64,000 nucleotides of DNA from Pseudomonas xantholysinigenes (GCF_014268885.2 NZ_CP077095.1:1001001-1065000), one strand, 5' to 3'. Positions 51,944 through 61,356 are shown, counted from the stretch's first letter. Numbers and translations: made by a program. The notes: a model not told the origin generated them from the letters alone.

Positions 51944-51957
51944 ATTTGCATTTGCTG
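51944..51957 (-). promoter_or_regulatory. Operator motif upstream of the icmP-like gene (Fur-like)
   Basis: CAGCAAATGCAAAT on the minus strand, 82 nt before the start codon. Extended by CTTTC it matches a 19-base Fur consensus at 12 positions. Confidence 0.5.
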
Positions 51958-52022
51958 TAAAGGGCCGGGCGCGCATTTCATGCAAACGCCCGTTTGCCCC
52001 GCATCGCCAAGGTGGCCGGGGG

Positions 52023-54074
52023 TTACAGCGCGGACACCTGGTCGCGTTGCGCCTGCTTGAGGAAGTGCGTCAGCTCGCGGGCCGACAGTGGCTTGCTGTA
52101 GTGGTAGCCCTGACCTTCGTGGCAGCCCTGGGCGATGATGTAGCTCTCCTGCTCGGCGGTTTCCACGCCCTCGGCGATCACCTGCATGCCCAGGCTCTTG
52201 CCCAGCTGGATGATGGCGCGAACGATGGTGGCGTCGTCATCGTCGTCGAGCAGGTCCTGGACGAAGCTCTTGTCGATCTTGATTTTGTCCAGCGGCAGCG
52301 ACTTCAGGTAGCTGAGCGAGGAATAGCCGGTGCCGAAGTCGTCGATGGCGATCAACGCGCCGGAGCGGCGCAGGCTAAGCAGGTGCTGGGCGGCGGTGCT
52401 GATGTCTTCCATCAGGCCGGTCTCGGTGACTTCCAGCTCCAGGCTGCGCGGCGGCAGGCGGTAGGCCTGCAGCAGGTTGTTGACCACCCGCGGCAGCTCG
52501 TTGTGGTGCAGTTGCACGGTGGACAGGTTTACCGCCATGCGTAGCTCGCCGAAGCCCAGGTCGTGCCACTCGCGCAGTTGGCGGCAGGCCTGGTCGAGCA
52601 CCCATTCACCGATGCTGATGATGCTGCCGTTCTGCTCGGCCAGGGGAATGAACTGGTCGGGCGGGACCATGCCCAAGTCCGGGTGCTGCCAGCGCAGCAG
52701 GGCCTCGACGCCGACCACGCGGTGGTCGCGGTAGCTGATCTGCGGCTGGTACACCAGGTACAGCTGGTTGCGTGGCAGGGCTTCGCGCAGGTCCTTTTCC
52801 AGCTCACGGCGCCGGCGCATCTCGCTGTCGACGCTGGCGATGTAGAACTGGTAGCGGTTGCGCGAGCGGGCCTTGGCCAGGGTCATGGTCTGCTCGGCCT
52901 TTTGCAGCAGCTTCTCGGTGCTGTCGCCGTCCTCGGGGAACAGGGTGATGCCGATGGTGGCGCGCAGGCGAATCTGCTGCTGGTCGAGGTCGAACGGCGC
53001 TTCCAGGTCGTCGAGAATGCTCTGGGCCAGTTCGGCGGCCTCGTAGGGCTGCTCGATGTTGGCCTGGACCAGGGCGAACTGGTCGCCACCCAGGCGCGCC
53101 AGGGCGCCGAGGCGGCCGCTGTGGGCGCGCAGGCGGTCGGCCAGGGCCAGCAGCAACTGGTCGCCGACCTGGTAGCTGAACTGCTCGTTGATGCCCTTGA
53201 AGTCGTCCAGGCCCACGCACAGCACCGCGACCCGGCGTTGCAGGCGGCCGCCGTCGACCAGGATCTTGTCCAGTTGCTGCTGCAGTTGCTGGCGGTTGGG
53301 CAGGCCGGTGAGGAAGTCGTACTGGGCCATGCGTTGCAGGCTGTTCTCGGCTTCGTGGCGTAGGTGGGTGTTGCGCTCGATGGAGGCCAGCAACTGGTTG
53401 GCGGTGTTGACCCAGATGCCCAGCTCGTTGCGTTCGTGGCCCTTGAGTAGCGGAATCTGGTGCTGGCTGGGGCGGTCGGGGTTGATCTGGGTGAGGTGCT
53501 CGATGATCTTCGACAGCGGCTTGGTCAGCAGCCAGTGGTAGACCAGGTACAGCACCAGGCCCATGGCCAGGGCGCGCAACACTCCGGAGATGAAGATGAT
53601 CACCGCGTTGATCAGAAACCCTTCGCCGTAGCTGGAGGTGTCGAGGGTGATGCTCAGGTCGCCGTAGTATTCACTGTAGGGGCCGCGGCCGACCAGTTGC
53701 GTGGTGTAGGTGCGTTCCTGGCCGAGGATCAGGTCGGTCAGCCAGCGCATGGACATGTCCTGCAGCGGCCGGGACTTTTCCGCCAGCATGGTTTCGTTGG
53801 GGTGGCCGATGGAGGCCATGCGCACGGCGTCGTCCTGGAACAGGCCTTCCATCACCTGCATGCCCATTTCCCGGTCGAGGCTGTACACCGCCTGGGTCGA
53901 GGGGTCGCGGAACATGTCGAGGATGCGCTGGGCGTCGTTGTTTACCGACTGGCGAGTCTTGTAGGCGTCATAGACGATCTGCGCACAGCTGAGCACGACG
54001 CCGACAGCCAGCGCCGAGAGCAACACCACCCTGAGCAACTTGACCGACAAGCTGTTGCGAAATTCCAGCTTCAA
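52023..54074 (-). CDS. bifA: Cyclic di-GMP phosphodiesterase BifA (GGDEF-EAL)
   Basis: Inner-membrane regulator, 683 aa. Two membrane segments flank a periplasmic sensor of ~140 residues. A degenerate GGDEF domain (ARLGGDQFAL) is followed by an EAL domain with EALLRW, the catalytic loop IDDFGTGYSSLSYL and KIDKSFVQ, so it degrades c-di-GMP, and its loss favours biofilm over swarming, as shown for P. aeruginosa BifA. I chose the TTG at 54074 (LKLEFRNSLS) because AAGGAA lies seven bases upstream; ATGs at 54122 and 54104 have no ribosome site. sodB lies upstream on the same strand, in the conserved order. Confidence 0.92.
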   Translation of the reverse strand: MKLEFRNSLSVKLLRVVLLSALAVGVVLSCAQIVYDAYKTRQSVNNDAQRILDMFRDPSTQAVYSLDREMGMQVMEGLFQDDAVRMASIGHPNETMLAEKSRPLQDMSMRWLTDLILGQERTYTTQLVGRGPYSEYYGDLSITLDTSSYGEGFLINAVIIFISGVLRALAMGLVLYLVYHWLLTKPLSKIIEHLTQINPDRPSQHQIPLLKGHERNELGIWVNTANQLLASIERNTHLRHEAENSLQRMAQYDFLTGLPNRQQLQQQLDKILVDGGRLQRRVAVLCVGLDDFKGINEQFSYQVGDQLLLALADRLRAHSGRLGALARLGGDQFALVQANIEQPYEAAELAQSILDDLEAPFDLDQQQIRLRATIGITLFPEDGDSTEKLLQKAEQTMTLAKARSRNRYQFYIASVDSEMRRRRELEKDLREALPRNQLYLVYQPQISYRDHRVVGVEALLRWQHPDLGMVPPDQFIPLAEQNGSIISIGEWVLDQACRQLREWHDLGFGELRMAVNLSTVQLHHNELPRVVNNLLQAYRLPPRSLELEVTETGLMEDISTAAQHLLSLRRSGALIAIDDFGTGYSSLSYLKSLPLDKIKIDKSFVQDLLDDDDDATIVRAIIQLGKSLGMQVIAEGVETAEQESYIIAQGCHEGQGYHYSKPLSARELTHFLKQAQRDQVSAL

Positions 54075-54296
54075 TGGGGTTTCCTTAATCCATGCGCATG
54101 CCATTATTTTGCCATCAACCATGGCGACAGACTATCGACCGATGTGCCCTTGGCTCTGTATCGGTTGGGCGGTCATGCGACTTGAGTGCGCTGCGTCAAC
54201 TTTCCAGAAGTTGATGTTAGCGCGCTATGCGGGCTGAGCAAGAGGGGCGAGGTCGTCAGCACTGAAATCGCTCGGTGGCTGCCGGCGCAGGCAATA

Positions 54297-54323
54297 AAAA
54301 ACCCGGCGCGAGGCCGGGTTTTT
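54297..54323 (-). terminator. Bidirectional terminator after sodB
   Basis: AAAAACCCGGC and GCCGGGTTTTT form an 11-bp stem around a 5-nt loop. It ends sodB on the minus strand and could also act on the plus strand. Confidence 0.92.
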
Positions 54324-54340
54324 GTAAAGCGCTGAAATAC

Positions 54341-54937
54341 TCAGGCCTTGAAGGTCTTGCCTTCGAACTGCTCGGCAACGAACTTCCAGTTGACCAGGTT
54401 CCAGAACGCCTCGACGTACTTCGGCCGCAGGTTGCGGTAGTCGATGTAGTAGGCGTGTTCCCAGACGTCGCAGGTCAGCAGCGGGGTGTCGCCGCTGGTC
54501 AGCGGGTTGCCGGCGCCGATGGTGCTGGCCAGGGCCAGGGAACCGTCGGCCTTCTTCACCAGCCAGCCCCAGCCGGAGCCGAAGGTGCCGACGGAAACCT
54601 TGGTGAACTCTTCCTTGAACTTGTCGAAGGAACCGAAGGCGGCGTTGATGGCTTCAGCCAGGGCACCGGTCGGTTGGCCGCCGGCGTTTGGTGCCAGGCA
54701 GTTCCAGTAGAAGGTGTGGTTCCAGACTTGAGCGGCGTTGTTGAAGATGCCGCCCGAAGAGGTCTTGACGATCTCTTCCAGGGTCTTGCCTTCGAATTCG
54801 GTGCCTGGGACCAGGTTGTTCAGGTTCACGACATAGGTGTTGTGGTGCTTGTCGTGGTGGAACTCCAGGGTTTCCTTGGAGATGTGCGGCTGCAGGGCAT
54901 CGTGGGCGTACGGCAGCGGCGGCAATTCAAAAGCCAT
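54341..54937 (-). CDS. sodB: Iron superoxide dismutase SodB
   Basis: Cytoplasmic Fe-dependent superoxide dismutase of 198 aa. All four metal ligands are at the standard positions: His27, His74, Asp157 and His161 (the last two in [11 protein letters not shown]). The [14 protein letters not shown] motif with Ala-Gln near the metal fits the iron rather than the manganese type. The 90-nt 5' region holds no obvious Fur box. It lies in the conserved Pseudomonas order next to bifA and a LysE-family gene. Confidence 0.97.
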   Translation of the reverse strand: MAFELPPLPYAHDALQPHISKETLEFHHDKHHNTYVVNLNNLVPGTEFEGKTLEEIVKTSSGGIFNNAAQVWNHTFYWNCLAPNAGGQPTGALAEAINAAFGSFDKFKEEFTKVSVGTFGSGWGWLVKKADGSLALASTIGAGNPLTSGDTPLLTCDVWEHAYYIDYRNLRPKYVEAFWNLVNWKFVAEQFEGKTFKA

Positions 54938-55148
54938 GGTGGATCTCCTGATTCAGGTCTGTTTGCGGTTTGCGCAAGGCCGATCACGGGCGGCCCATGA
55001 GCGTCGACGAGTTTGTACTCTTTGCGACGCAAGGGCTGGATCATAGCACCGGCCCCAGCGCTTAACCACGCAACATCTGTGGGGAATAGAGGTTCCAGAG
55101 CGGTTCGTAGGGGCCGACAGGTGGCCCCCTCCAGTCGATGTGCAATCC

Positions 55149-55170
55149 TTGTAGGAGCGGCCTTGATCTG
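55149..55170 (+). repeat. Single degenerate REP arm
   Basis: CTTGTAGGAGCGGCCTTGAT is one arm of the TGTAGGAGCGG class; the partner arm and outer stems are missing. It lies between sodB and the LysE gene. I see nothing else in this 259-nt gap. Confidence 0.7.
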
Positions 55171-55196
55171 GTCAAGGCTGCTCAAAGGGGGGCGGT

Positions 55197-55796
55197 TCAG
55201 TTGAAGATCAACTGCGCCGCCACCGCAAACATCATCACCGCCACCATCAGGTCGAGCATGCGCCAGGTCGCTGGGCGTGCCAGCCAGGGCGCCAGCCAGG
55301 CGGCGCCGATGGCCAGGGTCGAGAACCACACCAGCGAGGCGCTGGCCGCCCCCGCCACATAAGCCCCGGGTACGGTCTGCTGGGCACCGAGCGAGCCGAT
55401 CAGCAGCACCGTGTCGAGGTACACATGGGGGTTGAGCAGGGTCACCGCCAGGGCGCTGAGCAGCACCGCGCGCCGCGAGCGTTGGCCCTGGCCCTCCTGA
55501 TGCTGCAGGCTCTGCTTCGAGCAGGCGCTGCGCAGGGCCTTGGCGCCGTACCAGATCAGGAACACCGCGCCGCCCCAGCGGGCCACCGCCAGCAACGTCG
55601 GGTTATGCGCCAGCACCGTGGCCAGGCCGAACACCCCGGCGGCCACCAGCAGCGCATCGCAGACGATGCACAGCGCCGCCACCGGCAAGTGATGCTCGCG
55701 GCGCAGGCTCTGGGCCAGGACGAAGGCGTTCTGTGCGCCGATGGCCATGATCAGGCCGAAGGCCACCAGCATGCCGTTGAGATAGCTTTGCCACAT
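55197..55796 (-). CDS. LysE/ArgO-family amino-acid exporter
   Basis: A 199-aa inner-membrane exporter with six segments. It matches LysE/ArgO through GLIMAIGAQNAFVLAQSLRREH, ARWGGAVFLIWYGAKALR and the NPHVYLDTVLLIGSLG motif. Members export arginine, lysine or canavanine. It is divergent from an ArgP-type regulator with a 124-nt gap, the arrangement of argO-argP, so arginine or lysine export under ArgP control is likely. Confidence 0.9.
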   Translation of the reverse strand: MWQSYLNGMLVAFGLIMAIGAQNAFVLAQSLRREHHLPVAALCIVCDALLVAAGVFGLATVLAHNPTLLAVARWGGAVFLIWYGAKALRSACSKQSLQHQEGQGQRSRRAVLLSALAVTLLNPHVYLDTVLLIGSLGAQQTVPGAYVAGAASASLVWFSTLAIGAAWLAPWLARPATWRMLDLMVAVMMFAVAAQLIFN

Positions 55797-55920
55797 GAGG
55801 GGAACACTCCACTGGCGCCGACGTCACCGTCGGCGCTGATTGCAAGAAAGAGGTGGCCATTGTGGCGGGCGCGGCGGTATAAGAAAAACAAATAGAGCTG
55901 ATCAGTCATTAGAGAAATCG

Positions 55921-56811
55921 ATGTTCGACTACAAGCTGCTCGCCGCCCTTGCCGCGGTCATCGAACAAGCTGGCTTCGAGCGTGCCGCCCAGGTGCTGGG
56001 GCTGTCGCAATCGGCCATTTCGCAACGCATCAAGCTGCTCGAGGCGCGGGTCGGCCAGCCGGTGCTGGTGCGGGCGACGCCGCCGAGCCCGACCGAGGTC
56101 GGTCGGCAGTTGCTCAACCACGTGCAGCAGGTGCGCCTGCTCGAGCGTGACCTGCAGCGCCAGGTGCCAGCACTCGACGAGGAGGGCATGCCCGAGCGCC
56201 TGCGCATTGCCCTCAACGCCGATAGCCTGGCGACTTGGTGGGCCGGGGCGGTGGGTGCGTTCTGCGCCGAGCAGCAGGTGCTGCTCGACCTGGTGGTCGA
56301 AGACCAGGACGTAGGCCTCAAGCGCATGCGCGCCGGCGAGGTGGCGGCCTGCCTGTGTGGCAGCGAGCGCCCGGTGGCCGGCGCGCGCAGCTTGCCGCTG
56401 GGGGCGATGCGTTACCGGGCGCTGGCCAGCCCGGCGTTCATGGCGCGCTATTTTCCCGCTGGCTTCGACGTGGCGCGATTGGCCCGGACCCCGGCAATCG
56501 TGTTCGGCCCGGACGATTTTCTCCAGCACCGCTACCTGGCGTCGCTGGGGATCCAGGGCGGCTTTTTGCACCACCTGTGCCCCTCTTCCGAGGGTTTCTT
56601 GCGCATGACCGAGGCAGGTCTGGGCTGGGGGCTGGTGCCCGAGCGGCAGGTGGCCGAGCAACTGGCCCGTGGCGAGTTGGTGGAAATCTGCAGCGATACC
56701 CCCATCGATGTGCCGCTGTACTGGCATCATTGGCGCAATGGCGGGCAATTGCTCGCCCAACTGACCGAACACCTGCGTCACTCGGCGCGGAACTGGCTGG
56801 TGCCCTTGTAG
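55921..56811 (+). CDS. argP: LysR-family regulator ArgP (IciA)
   Basis: A 296-aa LysR regulator. The N-terminal winged helix (LLAALAAVIEQAGFERAAQVLGLSQSAISQRIKLLE) and the co-inducer domain fit ArgP, which senses Lys/Arg and activates the exporter argO. The frame extends to 55840; ATG 55921 opens the classic MFDYKLLAALAAV start. It is divergent from the LysE/ArgO gene, its predicted target. Confidence 0.92.
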   Translation: MFDYKLLAALAAVIEQAGFERAAQVLGLSQSAISQRIKLLEARVGQPVLVRATPPSPTEVGRQLLNHVQQVRLLERDLQRQVPALDEEGMPERLRIALNADSLATWWAGAVGAFCAEQQVLLDLVVEDQDVGLKRMRAGEVAACLCGSERPVAGARSLPLGAMRYRALASPAFMARYFPAGFDVARLARTPAIVFGPDDFLQHRYLASLGIQGGFLHHLCPSSEGFLRMTEAGLGWGLVPERQVAEQLARGELVEICSDTPIDVPLYWHHWRNGGQLLAQLTEHLRHSARNWLVPL

Positions 56812-56860
56812 GCGCGGCGTGCGTCAGTTGCATCGGAAATCTGGCAAGGCGGAGTCTTAC

Positions 56861-57856
56861 ATGCGAATTCTGGTCACCGGCGCGAGCGGCTTCATCGGCG
56901 GGCGCTTTGCGCGCTTCGCCCTGGAGCAAGGCCTGGAGGTGCGGGTCAACGGCCGGCGGGCGGAAGGGGTGGAACACCTGGTCAAGCGCGGGGCGCAGTT
57001 CATCCCTGGCGATCTTGGCGATGCCGAGCTGGCCCGGCGCCTATGCCAGGGCGTCGATGCGGTGGTGCACTGCGCGGGCGCCGTGGGTACCTGGGGGCGT
57101 TACCAGGACTTCCACCAGGGCAACGTGGTGCTCACCGAGAATGTGGTCGAGGGCTGCTTGAAGGAGCATGTGCGGCGCCTGGTGCACCTGTCGTCGCCGT
57201 CGATCTACTTCAATGGCCGTGGACAGCTGGATATTCGTGAAGACCAGGTGCCACGGCGTTTCCACGATCATTACGCGCTGACCAAGCACCTGGCCGAGCA
57301 GAAGGTGTTCGGCGCCCAGGAGTTTGGCCTTGAAGTACTGGCGCTGCGCCCGCGCTTTGTCACCGGTGCCGGGGATGCGAGCATTTTCCCGCGGCTGATG
57401 CACATGCAACGCAAGAATCGCGTGGCGATTATCGGCAATGGCCTGAACAAGGTCGACTTCACCAGTGTGCACAACCTCAACGAGGCCTTGCTCAGCGCGC
57501 TGTTCGCCGAGGAACAGGCGTTGGGGCAGGCCTACAACATCAGCAACGGTCACCCGCTGCCCTTGTGGGACGTGGTCAACTATGTGATGCGTCGCATGCA
57601 GTTGCCCCAGGTTACCCGCTACCGTTCCTACGGCCTGGCCTACAGCCTGGCGGCGCTGAACGAGGCCGCTTGCCTGCTGTGGCCGGGGCGTCCGCAGCCG
57701 ACCTTGAGCCGCACCGCGATGCAGGTGATGAGCCGCGATTTCACCCTAGATATCAGCCGTGCCCGCCAGTACCTGGACTACCGGCCCAAGGTCGAGGTGT
57801 GGGCGGCGCTGGATGAATTCTGCGCCTGGTGGCAAGCGCAGCCGGGCCAGCGCTGA
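56861..57856 (+). CDS. NAD(P)-dependent epimerase/dehydratase family protein
   Basis: A 331-aa extended SDR protein. The N-terminal nucleotide site is ILVTGASGFIGGRFARFAL, with active-site Tyr-x3-Lys in HYALTKHLAEQ and the family VNSVHNLN-like VDFTSVHNLNEAL. It resembles 3-beta-hydroxysteroid dehydrogenase/isomerase-like and NDP-sugar epimerase groups; the substrate is unknown. ATG 56861 gives the Rossmann start, while the longer frame (56819) adds a non-conserved tail. The next gene, coding for a coiled-coil protein, follows 87 nt later. Confidence 0.85.
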   Translation: MRILVTGASGFIGGRFARFALEQGLEVRVNGRRAEGVEHLVKRGAQFIPGDLGDAELARRLCQGVDAVVHCAGAVGTWGRYQDFHQGNVVLTENVVEGCLKEHVRRLVHLSSPSIYFNGRGQLDIREDQVPRRFHDHYALTKHLAEQKVFGAQEFGLEVLALRPRFVTGAGDASIFPRLMHMQRKNRVAIIGNGLNKVDFTSVHNLNEALLSALFAEEQALGQAYNISNGHPLPLWDVVNYVMRRMQLPQVTRYRSYGLAYSLAALNEAACLLWPGRPQPTLSRTAMQVMSRDFTLDISRARQYLDYRPKVEVWAALDEFCAWWQAQPGQR

Positions 57857-57943
57857 ACCTGTTGGCCGGATGATGGTCATCAGTGCGCTGCCCAAGCGGT
57901 TTATACTCATGCCTCTTTGCTACTACTGCGGTTGACTGCCTCC

Positions 57944-58768
57944 ATGCGTAATGACGCCCACGACGATTTCGACGACGTGCCGACCCTGCGGGCCGGCACC
58001 CCTGATGATGACGAACTGCTGCCCGCCCACGTGGCGCGCAGCCGCCAGCAGGCCGCGCGCGCGCGCAGCAATGGGCCGCTGTGGGCCTTGCTCGGTGCCT
58101 CGTTCATTGCCCTGGCGGGCTTGGGCTGGTGGAGCTTCCAGCAGATTTCGCTGATGGAACAGCAATTGATCGCCACCCAGGAAAGCTTCGCCCGTATCAG
58201 CGAAGAAGCTGCCGGGCGCTTGCAGGCGATCAGCGGCAAGGTCGATGCCAGCGAGTCGAGCAACAGCACTGGCAGTGAGGCGTTGAAGCTGCAGATTCGT
58301 CAATTGCAGACCTCGCTGGCCGAGCAGGGCAAGCAGCAACAGGGCGTCGCCGGCCAGGCCGGCGCCCTGGGCAAGCGCCTGGAGCAGGTGCTGGCCGACA
58401 CCCGTGAGCAACAGAAAGCCGTGACCGAGCTGCAAGGGCAGCTACAAGCCCAGTTGAAGGCGGTGAATGCCGAGCTGGCGGCGCTCAAGTCGGGGCAGGT
58501 GGACGGCGGCAAGCTGGACGGCCAGCTCAAGAGCCTGAGCAACGAGGTGGCGGCGCTGAAGAAGCAGGGCAACCCTGGCGCCGCGATCGCCAGCCTGGAG
58601 CAGGATGTGCTGGTGCTCAAGAGCCAGGTCGACAACCGTCCAGCGCCGTCGGCTGGTGGTGCCTCGGTGCAGGAGTTCGACGCCTTCCGTGGGCAGACCA
58701 CCCGCAACATCAGCACCTTGCAGAGCCAGATCCAGAACCTGCAGCAGCAGATCAACGCCCGCCCCTGA
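57944..58768 (+). CDS. Membrane-anchored coiled-coil protein of unknown function
   Basis: A 274-aa protein with an acidic N-terminus (DDFDDVPTLRAGTPDDDELL), one membrane segment (LWALLGASFIALAGLGWWSF) and a long periplasmic coiled coil (residues ~75-270, rich in Gln/Leu/Ala heptads). It resembles a spacer or scaffold protein; I do not recognise a function. Start chosen at ATG 57944, since residues before it in the longer frame look non-conserved. A possible -10 (TATACT, 57902-57907) lies upstream with no clear -35. Confidence 0.8.
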   Translation: MRNDAHDDFDDVPTLRAGTPDDDELLPAHVARSRQQAARARSNGPLWALLGASFIALAGLGWWSFQQISLMEQQLIATQESFARISEEAAGRLQAISGKVDASESSNSTGSEALKLQIRQLQTSLAEQGKQQQGVAGQAGALGKRLEQVLADTREQQKAVTELQGQLQAQLKAVNAELAALKSGQVDGGKLDGQLKSLSNEVAALKKQGNPGAAIASLEQDVLVLKSQVDNRPAPSAGGASVQEFDAFRGQTTRNISTLQSQIQNLQQQINARP

Positions 58769-58812
58769 GCCCGTGGCCATCGCGGTCCGTCAGTGACCGC
58801 ACTGGCCTCTGA

Positions 58813-59083
58813 GCTGTGGGAGCAACTGTCTTGCTCAATTTCTAGAATCTGGCGCGATCCGTGTGGGAGCGGGCTTGCCCGCGAACACCGGCGTAGCCGG
58901 TGCCAGGCACCGCGTCGCCTGCTTCGCGGGTAAACCCGCTCCCACAGGTGCAGTGCATGTCCTGAGGTCGGCGCGGTCGCTGTGGGAGCGGCTTCAGCCG
59001 CGAACACCGGCACAGCCGGTGCCAGGCACCGCGCCGCTTGCTTCGCGGCGGTGCGGCGGTCCGACAAGCCCGCTCCCACAGGG
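58813..59083. repeat. Composite REP cluster between the coiled-coil gene and xenB
   Basis: Two copies of the CCGGCGTAGCCGGTG-type cassette and five GTGGGAGCGG arms, with a copy of GGGAGCAACTGTCTTGCTCA at 58817-58836. It fills most of the 349-nt gap; no gene apparent. Confidence 0.88.
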
Positions 59084-59117
59084 CTTGAGAAATGCCCAAC
59101 ACCCGCGATCATTCCAA

Positions 59118-60167
59118 TCACATCCGCGGATAATCGATGTAACCCACCGGTCCCTTGGCATAGAACGTGTCCGGGCGTGGCGGGTTGAGCGGCGCGTCGG
59201 CGGCCAGGCGTGCTGGCAGGTCGGGGTTGGCGATGAACGGGATGCCGAAGGCCACGGCATCGGCCCGGCCGCTGGCCAGGGCGGCAGTGGCGCTGGCCTT
59301 GTCGAAGCGTTCGTTGACGATGTACGGGCCGCCGAATGCCGCCTTGATCAACGGGCCGATGCTGTCGTCGGCTTCCTTCTCCCGCGAACAGATGAAAGCG
59401 ATGCCGCGCTTGCCCAGTTCCCGGGCCACGTAGCTGAAGGTTTCGGCACGGTCGGCGTCGCCCATGTCGTGGGCGTCGGCCCGAGGCGCCAGGTGCACGC
59501 CCACGCGGCCAGGGCCCCACACCTCGATGGCCGCATCGGTAACTTCCAGCAGCAGGCGGGCGCGGTTTTCCAGCGAACCGCCGTAGCGGTCGTTGCGCTG
59601 GTTGGTGCTGCTCTGCAGGAACTGGTCGAGCAGGTAGCCGTTGGCACCATGGATTTCCACGCCGTCGAAGCCGGCGGCCTTGGCGTTCTCGGCGCCGCTG
59701 CGGTAGGCCTCGACGATATCGGTGATTTCCTCGGTCTCCAGGGCCCGTGGTGTCGGGTAGTCGCTCTGCGGGCGCACCAGGCTGACATGGCCCTTGGCCT
59801 GGATGGCGCTGGGCGCCACCGGCGCTTCGCCGTTGAGGTAGGACGGGTGGGAAATCCGCCCGACGTGCCACAGTTGCAGGAAGATGCGCCCACCACCGGC
59901 ATGAATGGCCTTGGTCACGTTGAGCCAGCCACGGACCTGCTGGTCGTTCCAGATGCCTGGGGTGTCGGGGTAGCCAACCCCCATCGGTGTCACCGAGGTC
60001 GCCTCGCTGAGAATCAGCCCGGCGCTGGCGCGTTGCACGTAGTACTCGGCCATCAACGCATTGGGCACGCGGCCTTCATCGGCGCGGCAGCGGGTCAATG
60101 GGGCCATGATGATGCGATTGGGCAGTTGCAGGTCGCCCAGCGTGATCGGGTCGAACAGCGTAGTCAT
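59118..60167 (-). CDS. xenB: Xenobiotic reductase B (Old Yellow Enzyme family)
   Basis: A 349-aa FMN-dependent Old Yellow Enzyme of the XenB type that reduces nitrate esters, nitroaromatics and activated alkenes with NADPH. The FMN-site motifs RIIMAPLTRCRAD and GFDGVEIHGANGYLLDQFLQ are present with the active-site Tyr and the conserved His-Asn-like pair in VEIHGAN. ATG 60167 gives the usual MTTLFDPITLGDLQL; the longer frame reaches 60221. It is the last gene of pyeR-pyeM-xenB, 19 nt after pyeM. Confidence 0.95.
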   Translation of the reverse strand: MTTLFDPITLGDLQLPNRIIMAPLTRCRADEGRVPNALMAEYYVQRASAGLILSEATSVTPMGVGYPDTPGIWNDQQVRGWLNVTKAIHAGGGRIFLQLWHVGRISHPSYLNGEAPVAPSAIQAKGHVSLVRPQSDYPTPRALETEEITDIVEAYRSGAENAKAAGFDGVEIHGANGYLLDQFLQSSTNQRNDRYGGSLENRARLLLEVTDAAIEVWGPGRVGVHLAPRADAHDMGDADRAETFSYVARELGKRGIAFICSREKEADDSIGPLIKAAFGGPYIVNERFDKASATAALASGRADAVAFGIPFIANPDLPARLAADAPLNPPRPDTFYAKGPVGYIDYPRM

Positions 60168-60186
60168 GGGCAGGATCTCGCGAAAA

Positions 60187-61356
60187 TCAATGGGAGGCCG
60201 TGGCCAGCTCGGTGTCGCCACCGCGCTGGCTGAAGGTGATCAGGGTGACGATCAGCGCCAGCACCGCCAGTGCCGCGGCGGCCAGGGGCACGCGGGTCAG
60301 GCCGAAGCCGTGGGCGATGACGCTGCCGCCGACCCAGGCGCCCAGGGCGTTGCCCAGGTTGAAGGCGCCGATGTTGAGGGTGGAGACCAGGTTCGGTGCA
60401 GCCTTGCCATAGGTCACCACGTTCACCTGCAAGGCCGGCACGGCGGCGAAGGCGGCAGTGGCCCAGAGGAACAGGGTGATTTCCGCCGGCACCAGGGCGA
60501 CGCTGGTCCAGCTCAGGGCGGTGGACACCACGGCCATGGCGGCGAACACGCCCATCAAGGTGGCGCCCAGGCGGCGATCGGCGAGCTTGCCGCCGAGGAT
60601 GTTGCCCAGGGTCAGGCCCAGGCCGATCAGCAGCAGGGTCCAGGTCACGCCACGGGGCGAAACGCCGGTGACGTCGCCCAGCAACGGCGCGACATAGGTG
60701 AACAGGGCGAACATCGAGGCGGCGAATAGCACGGTCATGCTCAGCGACAGCCAGATACCGATGCCTTTGAGCGCGGCCAGCTCGGCGCGCATGTCGACGC
60801 TTTGCTCCTCGCGCTGGCGCGGCAGGTAGCGGATCAGGCCGAGCAGCGCGACCACGCCGATGGCGGTCACCGCCCAGAAGGTCGAGCGCCAGCCGGCGAC
60901 CTGGCCCAGGGCGGTGCCCAGGGGCACACCGAGCACATTGGCCAGGGTCAGGCCGGTGAACATCAGCGCCACCGCCGAGGCGCGGCGGTTGGCGGGCACC
61001 AGGCTGGCGGCCACCACCGAGCCGATGCCGAAGAACGCGCCGTGGCACAGCGCGGTGACCACCCGGGCGAACATCAGCAGGTTGTAGTCGGCGGCCACCG
61101 CGCACAGCAGGTTGCCGACGATGAACACGCCCATCAGCGCCACCAGCGCGGCCTTGCGTGGCAGGCGCGCGGTGGCCAGGGCCATGAACGGCGCGCCGAT
61201 GGCCACGCCCAGGGCATAGCCGGTCACCAGCCAGCCGGCGCCCGGGATGGTTACGCCGAGGTCGCCGGCGACATCGGGCAGCAGGCCCATGATGACGAAT
61301 TCGGTGGTGCCGATGGCGAAGGCGCTGAGCGCCAGGATCAGAAGCGAAAGGGGCAT
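60187..61356 (-). CDS. pyeM: MFS transporter PyeM
   Basis: A 389-aa 12-segment MFS permease of the AraJ/Cmr-like group (PLSLLILALSAFAIGTTEFVIMGLLPD, antiporter motif GTHGAFFGIGSVVAASLV-like region at TM5). It sits between an ArsR repressor and xenB, the PyeR-PyeM-XenB operon described in P. aeruginosa, where it may export an electrophile or other signal. It starts 13 nt after pyeR. The substrate is not known. Confidence 0.88.
   Translation of the reverse strand: MPLSLLILALSAFAIGTTEFVIMGLLPDVAGDLGVTIPGAGWLVTGYALGVAIGAPFMALATARLPRKAALVALMGVFIVGNLLCAVAADYNLLMFARVVTALCHGAFFGIGSVVAASLVPANRRASAVALMFTGLTLANVLGVPLGTALGQVAGWRSTFWAVTAIGVVALLGLIRYLPRQREEQSVDMRAELAALKGIGIWLSLSMTVLFAASMFALFTYVAPLLGDVTGVSPRGVTWTLLLIGLGLTLGNILGGKLADRRLGATLMGVFAAMAVVSTALSWTSVALVPAEITLFLWATAAFAAVPALQVNVVTYGKAAPNLVSTLNIGAFNLGNALGAWVGGSVIAHGFGLTRVPLAAAALAVLALIVTLITFSQRGGDTELATASH

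Noticed and set aside
51982-51997. GCAAACG-CC-CGTTTGC palindrome after bifA as a terminator
   Set aside because: There is no T run on either strand; it could be an operator, but nothing supports a specific role.
58300-59871. A 523-codon minus-strand frame over a REP cluster and antisense to xenB and the coiled-coil gene
   Set aside because: It crosses REP arms and has no coherent protein signal.
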